From JAKORR01 sp964608495 (GTDB lineage Bacteria; Armatimonadota; Zipacnadia; Zipacnadales; FEN-943): a stretch of DNA of 22,997 nucleotides. The notes under the pieces are model-generated. The model was not told the DNA's origin. It was given only the letters and a program-made list of their open reading frames with translations, and did no database searches. The translations under genes and the position numbers were made by a program. Location: assembly GCA_964608495.1 (NCBI GenBank), contig CAZSOQ010000071.1, positions 1 to 22,997 on the forward strand, given 5' to 3'. Of the stretch, positions 15,715 to 22,997 are shown piece after piece; within the stretch, counting starts at the first letter, position 1, and every line of letters begins with the position of its first letter.

Positions 15715-16308
15715 CTACTCGCGGGCGCCGTGGCGGCGGAGCAGCTCGGCGACGTCCGCGTGGGCGTTGTTGGTGGCCGCTTCGAGCGGCGTCAGGCCGC
15801 CCTCGGTCGGGAGGTTCGGGTCGGCGCCCTCGGAGAGGAGCAGACCGGCCATCTCGACGTGCCCCTTCATGGCCGTGACGAGCAGAGGCGTGCCCCCGCT
15901 GTTGGTCCTGGCGTTGATGTAGGCGCCCCTGCGGAGCAGGGCAGTGGCCGCCTCGACGTGGTTCCTCATGGCCGCCAGGTGCAGGGGCGTCCAGCCGTCC
16001 TTGTCCGCCGCGCCGGTGTCGGCACCGCTGGACAGCAACAGCGCGACGGCCTCCACCTGGCCAAGACCGGCGGCCAGGTGCAGCGGCGTATGGCCGTCGT
16101 TGTCGCTGGCGTTCACCCGGGCGCCCTTCGCCATGAGCAGCCGCGCGATCCCGGCTTCGCCCATGCTCACCGCGAGATGCAGCGGCGTCAAGCCGCTGGG
16201 GTTCCTGGCGTTGACGTTGGGCCCGCGAAGCCCCAGACAGCCTCTCCGCAGTAGCCTCTCCAGCCTCGCCTCGTCCCCAGCCTCGACAGCGTCGTGGATG
16301 GCGCTCAT
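15715..16308 (-). CDS. Soluble ankyrin-repeat protein
   Basis: 197 residues made almost wholly of about six ankyrin repeats (PSGLTPLHLAVSMGEAGIA, NDGHTPLHLAAGLGQVEAV, KDGWTPLHLAAMRNHVEAA, NSGGTPLLVTAMKGHVEMA, EGGLTPLEAATNNAHADVA). The N-terminus MSAIHDAVEAGDEARLERLL is a capping repeat. No signal peptide or membrane helix is present, so it is a cytoplasmic protein-binding scaffold with an unknown partner. ATG 16308 is chosen because GGAGGGAGGC lies directly upstream and the repeat register begins there; the frame extends further upstream without similarity to anything. It is convergent with the GHL6-like gene (86 bases) and lies downstream of the Msr fusion on the same strand after 270 bases. 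Confidence 0.9.
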   Translation of the reverse strand: MSAIHDAVEAGDEARLERLLRRGCLGLRGPNVNARNPSGLTPLHLAVSMGEAGIARLLMAKGARVNASDNDGHTPLHLAAGLGQVEAVALLLSSGADTGAADKDGWTPLHLAAMRNHVEAATALLRRGAYINARTNSGGTPLLVTAMKGHVEMAGLLLSEGADPNLPTEGGLTPLEAATNNAHADVAELLRRHGARE

Positions 16309-16578
16309 ATGCCTCCCTCCCAGGGCCGGTAGTGTACCGAGTCGTCGGCAGCAACGGTCAGTGGTGGCGTCCGCTGGACCGGCCTGCCCAGGGCGCGGAC
16401 GGTGAGGGCCTGGGGGGTGATGGCCCACGGGTTCTGGATGCTGGGGCGCCCGGTACGCGAGCAGAGAGTTCCCGGCGTTGCGGGACGACCCTTCCCCGGA
16501 CGGTAGCCGGTGGGATTCGCGCCGGCCCTACGCTCGCAGAGGCGTGGGCCCGGCGGCCCGTGCCTCGGGCGAGGCGAC
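16309..16578. other. Intergenic, 270 bp, nothing convincing
   Basis: Between the Msr fusion and the ankyrin gene on the minus strand. A GC hairpin GGGCC-CGGC-GGCCC (16546-16559) lies 20 bases beyond the Msr stop codon and may help end its transcript, but it has no T-run. I see no gene. Confidence 0.3.
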
Positions 16579-17589
16579 CTACCACAGCGGGCGCCGCGCG
16601 TGGCAGTAGGGCTGGGCGCCCTTCCTCAGGTAGTAGTCCTGGTGATAGCCCTCAGCGGGCCAGAAGGTTCCGGCGGGCAAGAGCTGGGTGACCACCGCCA
16701 GCCCACGGGCCTTGAGCTGCGCGATCAGGTCCTCGGCGATTCGCTTCTGCTCGTCGTCCGTGTAGAAGATGGCGGACCGGTACTGGGGGCCAAGGTCCGG
16801 GCCCTGGCCGTCCGCTTGGGTGAAGTCGTGGATCTCGAAGAACAGCTTGGCCAGGTCCTCGAAGGACACGCGCACCGGGTCGTACAGCACCTCCACGGCC
16901 TCGAGGTGGCCGGTGGCGTGGCTGCAGACCTCCTCGTAGGTGGGGTCGTCCTTGGTGCCCCCGGTGTAGCCGGCGGTGGCCTCGATCACGCCGGGCACCT
17001 GCTGGAGCAGGTACTCGACGCCCCAGAAGCAGCCGCCGGCGAAGATGGCCCGCCCGTACCTGACCTGCTCGGCCGGTACGAAGTCGAGGGAGACGGAGTT
17101 GACGCAGTGGCGGGTGTTCTTCGGGGTAAGGCTCTCGCCGAGGAAGACGTGGCCGAGATGGCCCCCGCAGTGGGCGCAGAGGATCTCGGTGCGCACGCCG
17201 TCGGCGTCGGGCACGCGTTTCACGGCGCCCGGTATCTCGTCATCGAAGGACGGCCATCCGCAGTGGGAGCGGAACTTGTCCTCCGAGCGGTACAGGAGGG
17301 CGCCGCAGCGATGGCAGGTGTATGCGCCGGCGACGAAGTGGTCATTGTACTTGCCCGTGAAGGGGGGCTCGGTGCCCTGGTGGACTATCACGCGCTCTTC
17401 CTCGGGGGTGAGCTCACGATACTCTCCCGCGGGGGGCTGGGCTGTCATCGCAGACGCCTCCTCTGCTCGCCTCTGCTGGTTGGTGGCCTGGTGGTCCTGG
17501 TTCTCCGCGGCGCCGCCACGAAGCGGAGACAGAGCGACGGCCGCGACGGCGACCAGGCCCACGCCGAGGGTCAGGTGCAGATTCGTCAT
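16579..17589 (-). CDS. msrBA: Bifunctional methionine sulfoxide reductase, MsrB-MsrA fusion with signal peptide
   Basis: 336 residues that reduce both stereoisomers of methionine sulfoxide in proteins. Residues 1-28 are a signal peptide. MsrB spans about 56-175: zinc cysteines C92/C95 (CHRC) and C138/C141 (CAHC), C110 in HCGWPSF, and catalytic C162 in RHCVNS. MsrA spans about 178-336: GGCFWG with catalytic C187, EVLYDP, and C329 as a probable resolving cysteine near the end. The order MsrB then MsrA is one of the two known fusion orders. AAGGAG precedes ATG 17589. A second in-frame ATG at 17448 (Met48), directly before MsrB, has a perfect AGGAGG 8 bases upstream and would yield a cytoplasmic form without the signal peptide. 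The exported form would repair oxidised envelope proteins. Confidence 0.95.
   Translation of the reverse strand: MTNLHLTLGVGLVAVAAVALSPLRGGAAENQDHQATNQQRRAEEASAMTAQPPAGEYRELTPEEERVIVHQGTEPPFTGKYNDHFVAGAYTCHRCGALLYRSEDKFRSHCGWPSFDDEIPGAVKRVPDADGVRTEILCAHCGGHLGHVFLGESLTPKNTRHCVNSVSLDFVPAEQVRYGRAIFAGGCFWGVEYLLQQVPGVIEATAGYTGGTKDDPTYEEVCSHATGHLEAVEVLYDPVRVSFEDLAKLFFEIHDFTQADGQGPDLGPQYRSAIFYTDDEQKRIAEDLIAQLKARGLAVVTQLLPAGTFWPAEGYHQDYYLRKGAQPYCHARRPLW
17457..17462 (-). promoter_or_regulatory. Internal ribosome-binding site before Met48 of msrBA
   Basis: AGGAGG on the minus strand with 8 bases to the ATG at 17448, a textbook initiation site inside the coding region, between the signal peptide and the MsrB domain. 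It supports either alternative translation or a misplaced upstream start. Confidence 0.55.
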
Positions 17590-17901
17590 CCCGACTCTCC
17601 TTCAGGTTACCATTCTGCAGCCGCCGGGCGCCTCTCTGGGTGGCGGGTCGGCGTCCGTCGGCGGTGATTGGAAGTATAACCAGGTTACCCGTTTTGGCGC
17701 CGAGTCACCGCGTCGGACAGGAGGAGAGACGAAGGCGAGGTGAGCGCTACTGCCCCGTGGTCCCGCGCCCGGCCGAGACTGCTCGGCCGCGAGCCGCTCG
17801 GCTGTGGTACGATTCGGCCTGGTGGGCCACGGTCGTGGCTGTCGCCGCCGGCTCCGAGGCAGGGCTCGTGGCCCCGTCCGTCCGGGCTAAGGGAGGCACT
17901 C
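17590..17901. promoter_or_regulatory. Divergent region between msrBA and the hydrolase, with palindrome TAACC-A-GGTTA
   Basis: 312 bases holding promoters for both genes. The palindrome TAACC-A-GGTTA lies at 17677-17687; the 12-mer ATAACCAGGTTA (17676-17687) is the exact reverse complement of a 12-mer at 23-34. A related half-site CAGGTTACC is at 17603-17611, and the same nine bases occur at 17681-17689, 78 bases away. A dimeric regulator binding here is plausible. No confident -35/-10 pair was seen. Confidence 0.4.
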
Positions 17902-19581
17902 ATGTCACACCCCGCGCACGCCTGCAGAATCCTGCGGAACGTCAAGGTCGCCATGCGGGACGGCGTTGCCCTGGCCACCACAGTGTGCCTGCCGGCCGGC
18001 CCGGGCCCCTTCCCGACGGTGCTGGTGCGGACGGCGTACAACCGGGTGCCGCTGGTCCAGCAGGGGACGCAGTTCGCCGGTCGCGGGCTGGCCTTCGTCG
18101 CCCAGGACTGCCGGGGGCGCTATGACTCCGGGGGCGACTGGTACCCCTTCGTCCACGAGGCCGAGGACGGGGCGGACACGCTGGCGTGGATCGCGAAGCA
18201 GCCCTGGTGCAACGGGCGCGTGGGGATGTACGGCGACTCGTACCTGGCCGCGACGCAGTTCTACGCCGCGCTGGCCGACCCGGGGCACCTGTGCGCCCTT
18301 AACCCCCGATTCATGGCGGGCGATTGCTGGAAGCGGGCCTACTACTGCGACGGCGCCTTCAGCCTCGGGCTGACCTGGAGCTGGCTGGGCTTCGAGACGT
18401 CGGCGCGGACGTCCGAGGCAGCCCTGATGCCGCTGTTCGACGTGCGGGGCATCCTGCGGTCTTTGCCGGTCGCGGCGATGGACGAGGCCAGTGGGGCTGG
18501 GGAAGTGGCGGCGTACCGCGACTACGTGGCGCACTCGCGCTATGACGAGCACTGGGAGCGGCTGAACGTGCGGGCGCAGTTCGGGCAGGTGCGCGTGCCG
18601 GTGCTGCTCATCGGTGGCTGGTACGACTACTACGCCGGGGAGACCTTCGCGAACTTCCTGGCCCTGCGCGAGCAGGCCCCGACCTCGGAGCTGCGCGACA
18701 GTCACCGGGTGCTGATGGGCCCCTGGACCCACGGCATCAGCGGCAGCTCGGTCCTGGGCGAGCTGGACTTCGGGCCCCAGGCCCAGGCCGAGGACGATGC
18801 GACCGCGCGGTGGCTGGAGTGCCTGCTGCGGGGCGGCCGGGCGGAGGACTTCCAGCAGGCGCCGATCCGGCTCTTCGTGATGGGCGCCAACCAGTGGCGC
18901 GACGAGCACGAATGGCCACCGGCTCGGGCGCGCATCGTGAAGCTGTACCTGCGCGCCGGGGGCGGGCTCAGCCCGGAGCCGCCGGGCGACGAGCCGCCGG
19001 ACAGGTACGACTACGACCCGGAGGACCCGGTGCCGACGCTGGGTGGGAATCACTCCATTGGCCCCTACAACCCGGGCCTGTATGAGCTGGCGCTGCCGGG
19101 GCCCTACGACCAGCGGCCGGTCGAGGAGCGCGACGACGTCCTCGTGTTCACGTCGGAGGCCCTGGAGCGCGACACCGAGGTCACCGGGCCCGTGGTCGTG
19201 AGCCTCCACGCCACGTCCTCGGCTCGGGACACCGACTTCGTGGCGCGCCTGACCGACGTCTACCCGGACGGCAGATCCATCAACATCACGGAGGGGGTCA
19301 TCCGGGCGCGGTTCCGCGAGGACGTCTGGGGCGCGCCCAGGCTTCTCGAGCCGGGGCGGGCCTATGAGTTCACGATTGGCCTGCAGGCCACCAGCAACCT
19401 GTTCCGCAAGGGGCACCGCATCCGCCTGGACGTTACAAGTAGCTGCTTCCCGCTGTGGGACCGGAACCTGAACACCGGCAACGACCCGGGTACGGACGTG
19501 GAGATGCAGGTGGCTCACCAGACCATCCTGCACGACCGGACTCACCCGTCCCACCTGCGGCTGTCCGTGGTCCCAGCGTGA
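17902..19581 (+). CDS. CocE/NonD family serine hydrolase (X-Pro dipeptidyl-peptidase S15-like)
   Basis: 559 residues. An alpha/beta-hydrolase core carries the nucleophile motif GMYGDSYLA (Ser113), Asp242 in GGWYDYYAGE and His277 in GPWTHG, the same triad order as cocaine esterase. VKVAMRDGVALATTVCLP at the start and DCRGRYDSGGDWYPF are typical of the family. The C-terminal jelly-roll (about 370-559) ends with the hallmark HRIRLDVTSSCFPLWDRNLNTG. Members are esterases, acylases or X-prolyl peptidases; which applies here cannot be told. No signal peptide is seen from ATG 17902, which has GGGAGG upstream; the frame extends further upstream but without domain similarity. It stands alone, divergent from msrBA and convergent with the large FG-GAP gene. 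Confidence 0.92.
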   Translation: MSHPAHACRILRNVKVAMRDGVALATTVCLPAGPGPFPTVLVRTAYNRVPLVQQGTQFAGRGLAFVAQDCRGRYDSGGDWYPFVHEAEDGADTLAWIAKQPWCNGRVGMYGDSYLAATQFYAALADPGHLCALNPRFMAGDCWKRAYYCDGAFSLGLTWSWLGFETSARTSEAALMPLFDVRGILRSLPVAAMDEASGAGEVAAYRDYVAHSRYDEHWERLNVRAQFGQVRVPVLLIGGWYDYYAGETFANFLALREQAPTSELRDSHRVLMGPWTHGISGSSVLGELDFGPQAQAEDDATARWLECLLRGGRAEDFQQAPIRLFVMGANQWRDEHEWPPARARIVKLYLRAGGGLSPEPPGDEPPDRYDYDPEDPVPTLGGNHSIGPYNPGLYELALPGPYDQRPVEERDDVLVFTSEALERDTEVTGPVVVSLHATSSARDTDFVARLTDVYPDGRSINITEGVIRARFREDVWGAPRLLEPGRAYEFTIGLQATSNLFRKGHRIRLDVTSSCFPLWDRNLNTGNDPGTDVEMQVAHQTILHDRTHPSHLRLSVVPA

Positions 19582-19586
19582 CGCAG

Positions 19587-19620
19587 CCCCCGCAAGGCGC
19601 CGAGGTGCGCGCGCCGGGGG
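19587..19620. terminator. Hairpin between convergent genes, possible bidirectional terminator
   Basis: CCCCC (19587-19591), bulge GCAA, GGCGC (19596-19600), 10-base loop, then GCGCC and GGGGG (19611-19620) form a 10-bp GC stem starting 6 bases after the hydrolase stop codon. No T-run follows in either direction, so it would be a weak or assisted terminator. The position between two convergent stop codons supports the role. Confidence 0.35.
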
Positions 19621-19653
19621 AAGACTAGGGGCGGGGCCCGTCGGCGAGCGGCG

Positions 19654-22600
19654 CTAGACCTGGCTGCAGGCGGCTCGGGCCACGTCCAGATCGAGGAAGC
19701 GGTCCGGGGCCAGGTCGGGGATGGTCAGGGTTGTGCCGCGCGGCAGAACCAGCTCCAGGTCCACGCGCCCAACCTTGCCCAGACCGAAGTGCACCTCCAG
19801 GGGGCAGCCGGACTTGTAGCTGTCATTGGCGCAGATGGCACGCATGCCCAGTAGTCTCCCTGTGCCCGGCTCGTGGGCCTCGACGCGCGCGCCGATGAGG
19901 TCGGCATCACTGACGCCTGAGAAGCGCAGGCGTAGCCAGTGGTTCTCGCGCGCACCGTGAAGGCCCGTGTTCCAGTAGACCTTGTCCTCATAGCGGTCCC
20001 TTGTCTGCGCTAACCCGGTGTTGTCCGGATCCGCGGCGAAGACGATGTCCAGCAGGCCGTCGTTGTTCAAGTCAGCCACCTGCCCGCAGATGCCGGAGCT
20101 GTCGATGCCGCTGAAGGTGGTCGGCTTGAGCTCGAAGGTGCCGTCGCCCCGGTTCATGAACAGCATTGCTCTGGCAGAGCCCGGGTCGAGGTTCTCCGTG
20201 CGGTCGAGCGCCACCAGGTCCATCCATCCATCGTTGTCGAAGTCCCCGAACAGCGCATCAGCCGCATAGAAGCCGTGCCCGTCGAGCGGGTTCCGGGGCT
20301 GAGCGCCGGGCTGGCCTTGGAGGCCACGGCGGCGAGGCTGCCAGTTGGCGAGGCGCTCCGGGATGGCGGCCCCCCAGAAGGCGAACCACTGGCGGTAGTG
20401 CCAGTTGAGTGGCCCGAGGCCGGTCTCCTCGGTGGCCTCCTGCAGACGGAAGTCGCCCAGGTTACGCCAGAAGCGGCAGTGTACGTACTCCACGCGCGGG
20501 GCCCAGCCCGGATCGGCGGGTCCAACCGCTAGGACATCCGTCAGACCGTCGTTGTCCACGTCGGCCAGGGAGATGTACGGCAGACCCGGTGCCTTCCCCG
20601 TGGGCTCGTAAACCTGCGTCTGCTCGTTGTAGCGGAGCTGCCCCTCGCAAGCGAGGCCGTTGTCCGTCACCTTCTCGAAGCGCAAGGCACCCGTCTCGGC
20701 CAGCAGGTTCTTCCAGCAGAAAACTCCTTGCCTGTACTCCCCGGGCGAATATGGCAGGAGCGGAGCCCGCACATCGCAGTGATAGCTTTGCAGCAGGTCG
20801 AGGTCGCCGTCGTTGTCAAGGTCACACAGGTTGATGTCCGGCCCGGCCTTGTCGCGACTCGAGTCGTGGTAGAAGCCGCCGAAGTCGGGCACGAGGTCCG
20901 TGCCGCCGATGTCCTCGAAGGTCCCGTCCTCGAAGCGGTCGCCCTTGGGCCTGAACACATACAGCCGGCTGTGTGGCAAGCCCCCCATGGCGTTGCCGAT
21001 GTTGTCGCAGCCGACCGCAAGGTCCAGCCAGCCGTCGCGGTTCACATCGCCGAAGCAGGGCTGGCGGTTGTATGCCTCCTGGTTGCGGATCCCCATCTTC
21101 GCGGACACGTCGCGGAAGGTATCCCAGGCTCCATCGGTCACGAACAGCGAGTTGCCCTGCAGCGGGACTCCCCGGCGGTTCACCCCCGCTTCCATCGGCG
21201 CGTGGCGCGTGACGAACAGGTCAAGGAAGCCGTCCTTGTTGAAGTCCGCCAGCACGGGCACCTGACCCCGCCCGAAGGCGTCGAGGCCCGCGTCGGAGCC
21301 GACCAGCTTGATCGCGTGCTCTGCATAGCGGAAACCGCCCTCGTTGAGGAAGACGCGCAGCTTCTCTCCCGCGCCCCACGCGCCGCCGCTGCCTCGTGGG
21401 GCCGAGTACGTCGCGACGATGTCCAGCCGCCCGTCACGGTTGAGATCGGCGATCGCGAGCCCGTTGGTGCCCTCCTGGATGTCCGTGAAGCCCGGAACGG
21501 CGATGCTCTCGAAGAGATGCCCGCGCCCGCCTGCATCGGCGGAGGCATCCCCGGAGGGCATGACCTTGAGGCGCGGCCCGCCGGGCCAAGCTTCCTCGCC
21601 GACGCTCGTGGTGGGCGCCGCAACTGCTGCCGGAGGCGGCAGCCATGCTGGCGCGACCTCAAGGAAGATCCTGTTCCCGTCCGGGTCGCTGAGCGCCAGT
21701 CGGCTGCCGGGTTGGCCCGCTGCCGTCTCCTGCAGCTTCGCCCCACGCTGCGTGAGCGTCTCCTGGGCCGTCCTGAGGTCAGGCACCCAGAGGGTGAGGC
21801 TGCGAATGCCCGGCGCGTCCGGTCCTAGGTCTGCGTCGTTCGGGCGCTCGCCGGGCGGCGCGGCGAACTTGACGCGCCCCTGGCCGACACCGTACTGGGG
21901 CATGGCGATGTTCAACGGAGGCGGGAGGCGCATCGGGTCAAACGCGGGCTGACCGAGGGTTTCCCCGTAGAACGTGCGCGACGGGGCCTCGTCACCCGCC
22001 AACATGCCCACCGTGAAGGTATCCTGCGTCAAGTTGCGCGGCAGTCGCATAAGCTCCACCACGTTCCCCTCGGGATCGCGCGTGAAGCTCACGTTGCCGC
22101 CCTGCACCGGCTCCGGGTAGCCTGCCTGTGCCAGCCGTTGCGCGACCGCCGGCACATCCGTGAACCAGAGCGAGAACCAGCGGAAGCCGTTGGCAGCCAT
22201 CATCTGCTGGATCGGGTTCGCCGGCGGCGGCGTGGGTCGCTCGGCCTGCACCAGCCGCAGGCGAAGATAGGTGCCCTGCCACTCGAGCAGCATGCCGCCT
22301 TGCGGGTCGGCCTGCTCCACGCGGTTCATCCCGATCCCGTCGCAGTAGAACCGCGCCACAGCTTCCACATCGCTCACGCACAGGTCGAAGACCGCGGCTA
22401 TCTCCCCCGACGCCGAGGGCTTGGCAGGGGCAGCCGGGGCCTGGGGCTGTCGCCCCTGGCCCGGTCGCTGCCAAGCGCCGCCGGCGAGCGCGGCCTTCGC
22501 CTCCTCCAGCGTCACCACGCCATCCTTGTCCGTATCCAGCCGCCCGAACCACTCACCCGGCAGCTCCTGCGGCGTGAGCTTCCCGTCGCCGTTGCGGTCA

Positions 22601-22737
22601 AACCGCCTGAAGCGATCGTCTAGCGAGAGGCGGTCGGGCCCCCGGTTCTGCTGGGGCCGGGCGGAAAGCGGTGGGAAGACCAGGGCAGCGCCGAGAAGAA
22701 GCGCAAGCCTCGCCGACCAGATGCGGCACCTGCCCAT
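19654..22737 (-). CDS. Secreted chimera: EF-hand pair + two VOC (glyoxalase-fold) domains + seven FG-GAP/VCBS motifs + UnbV/ASPIC tail
   Basis: 1027 residues. Residues 1-27 are a signal peptide. Two EF-hand loops follow, DRNGDGKLTPQE (47-58) and DTDKDGVVTLEE (68-79), both with intact calcium ligands. VOC domain 1 spans about 111-233 (VFDLCVSDVEAVARFYCDGIGM ... DPEGNVVELMRL); VOC domain 2 about 236-365 (ending DPDGNRIFLEV). The usual first metal-binding His seems absent in domain 1, so catalysis is doubtful. From about 405 a beta-propeller carries seven DxNxDGxxD-type calcium loops (ADLNRDGRLDI, ADFNKDGFLDL, DVNRDGWLDL, DLDNDGDLDL, DVDNDGLTDV, DFDNDGWMDL, DLNNDGLLDI). The C-terminus (ENHWLRLRFSG ... 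VHFGLGKVGRVDLELVLPRG) is a UnbV/ASPIC domain as in CRTAC1-like proteins. ATG 22737 has GGAGGGGG 9 bases upstream. It is probably a calcium-dependent extracellular binding protein; the ligand is unknown. Confidence 0.92.
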   Translation of the reverse strand: MGRCRIWSARLALLLGAALVFPPLSARPQQNRGPDRLSLDDRFRRFDRNGDGKLTPQELPGEWFGRLDTDKDGVVTLEEAKAALAGGAWQRPGQGRQPQAPAAPAKPSASGEIAAVFDLCVSDVEAVARFYCDGIGMNRVEQADPQGGMLLEWQGTYLRLRLVQAERPTPPPANPIQQMMAANGFRWFSLWFTDVPAVAQRLAQAGYPEPVQGGNVSFTRDPEGNVVELMRLPRNLTQDTFTVGMLAGDEAPSRTFYGETLGQPAFDPMRLPPPLNIAMPQYGVGQGRVKFAAPPGERPNDADLGPDAPGIRSLTLWVPDLRTAQETLTQRGAKLQETAAGQPGSRLALSDPDGNRIFLEVAPAWLPPPAAVAAPTTSVGEEAWPGGPRLKVMPSGDASADAGGRGHLFESIAVPGFTDIQEGTNGLAIADLNRDGRLDIVATYSAPRGSGGAWGAGEKLRVFLNEGGFRYAEHAIKLVGSDAGLDAFGRGQVPVLADFNKDGFLDLFVTRHAPMEAGVNRRGVPLQGNSLFVTDGAWDTFRDVSAKMGIRNQEAYNRQPCFGDVNRDGWLDLAVGCDNIGNAMGGLPHSRLYVFRPKGDRFEDGTFEDIGGTDLVPDFGGFYHDSSRDKAGPDINLCDLDNDGDLDLLQSYHCDVRAPLLPYSPGEYRQGVFCWKNLLAETGALRFEKVTDNGLACEGQLRYNEQTQVYEPTGKAPGLPYISLADVDNDGLTDVLAVGPADPGWAPRVEYVHCRFWRNLGDFRLQEATEETGLGPLNWHYRQWFAFWGAAIPERLANWQPRRRGLQGQPGAQPRNPLDGHGFYAADALFGDFDNDGWMDLVALDRTENLDPGSARAMLFMNRGDGTFELKPTTFSGIDSSGICGQVADLNNDGLLDIVFAADPDNTGLAQTRDRYEDKVYWNTGLHGARENHWLRLRFSGVSDADLIGARVEAHEPGTGRLLGMRAICANDSYKSGCPLEVHFGLGKVGRVDLELVLPRGTTLTIPDLAPDRFLDLDVARAACSQV

Positions 22738-22997
22738 TTGCTGTGTCCCCCTCCGGTCGAGCAGTGAGCGCGGGTCGGGGCGTCTGTCATCCGCGTTGCC
22801 AAGCGCGGAGGGCCCTGACGACCATTAAGACGCAGCGCGAAGTGAAAGGTTCGGCGCGCCGGCCCCGGGGCCGAGCCCGGGCCTGGCTGCCCGGCGGTCT
22901 GGGGGCCACGTGGACAGGGCCTCGAGCTCCCGCGCATTCCGACTGCCCCGCGTCTCCCCGCGAACAGCGTTGTACCGGTCGGTCAAGGGGCGTAGCC
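22738..22997. other. Right-edge intergenic, 260 bp, nothing supported
   Basis: Upstream of the large FG-GAP gene and presumably its promoter region. An AT-richer patch lies near 22818-22835. I see no gene, clear promoter pair or repeat. Confidence 0.4.

Overview
The window is GC-rich and carries a 10-base run of N (8209-8218), so it looks like a scaffold from a draft or metagenome-assembled genome. The gene mix is a sulfatase-like enzyme, a sialidase-like propeller, an M60 metallopeptidase, LamG/discoidin and glycosidase-like proteins, a CocE/NonD hydrolase, ankyrin proteins and a giant FG-GAP/UnbV protein. This mix, with many signal peptides, suggests a free-living, polymer-degrading bacterium of the Planctomycetota, Armatimonadota, Hydrogenedentota or Latescibacterota kind. 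No marker gene is present, so the phylum is an inference. I found no rRNA, tRNA, CRISPR, insertion sequence or phage gene.

Layout, left to right. (1) 14-3732: a sulfatase-superfamily enzyme (minus) is divergent from a secreted sialidase-like propeller (plus). The sulfatase has Thr where the formylglycine Cys/Ser should be. (2) 3815-6784: a run of minus-strand membrane proteins, comprising a five-helix protein with a BamE-like tail, a membrane-anchored ankyrin protein, a 107-residue membrane protein lying in the same frame just upstream of it, and a possible 36-residue membrane peptide. The last two share a duplicated upstream sequence. (3) 7125-15628: a minus-strand secreted M60 peptidase, interrupted by the assembly gap, faces a plus-strand operon of three genes: LamG + discoidin protein, a secreted glycosidase-like barrel, and a GHL6/GH42-like enzyme. 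(4) 15715-17589: a soluble ankyrin protein and an MsrB-MsrA fusion (minus). (5) 17902-19581: a CocE/NonD hydrolase (plus). (6) 19654-22737: a 1027-residue secreted protein with EF-hands, two VOC domains, seven FG-GAP calcium motifs and a UnbV tail (minus).

The most coherent reading is a glycoprotein- or complex-glycan-degrading locus. The divergent centre at 9367-9646 would control a mucinase-type M60 peptidase on one side and a carbohydrate-binding protein plus two glycosidase-like enzymes on the other. The sulfatase-like and sialidase-like enzymes nearby fit the same substrate. This is a hypothesis from family and context; no substrate can be read from the sequence.

The best candidates for something undescribed are the Thr-type sulfatase homologue, the EF-hand/VOC/FG-GAP/UnbV chimera, the divergent M60-glycosidase module with a helically phased direct repeat between its arms, the possible dual start of the Msr fusion, and the duplicated leader in front of two small membrane proteins.
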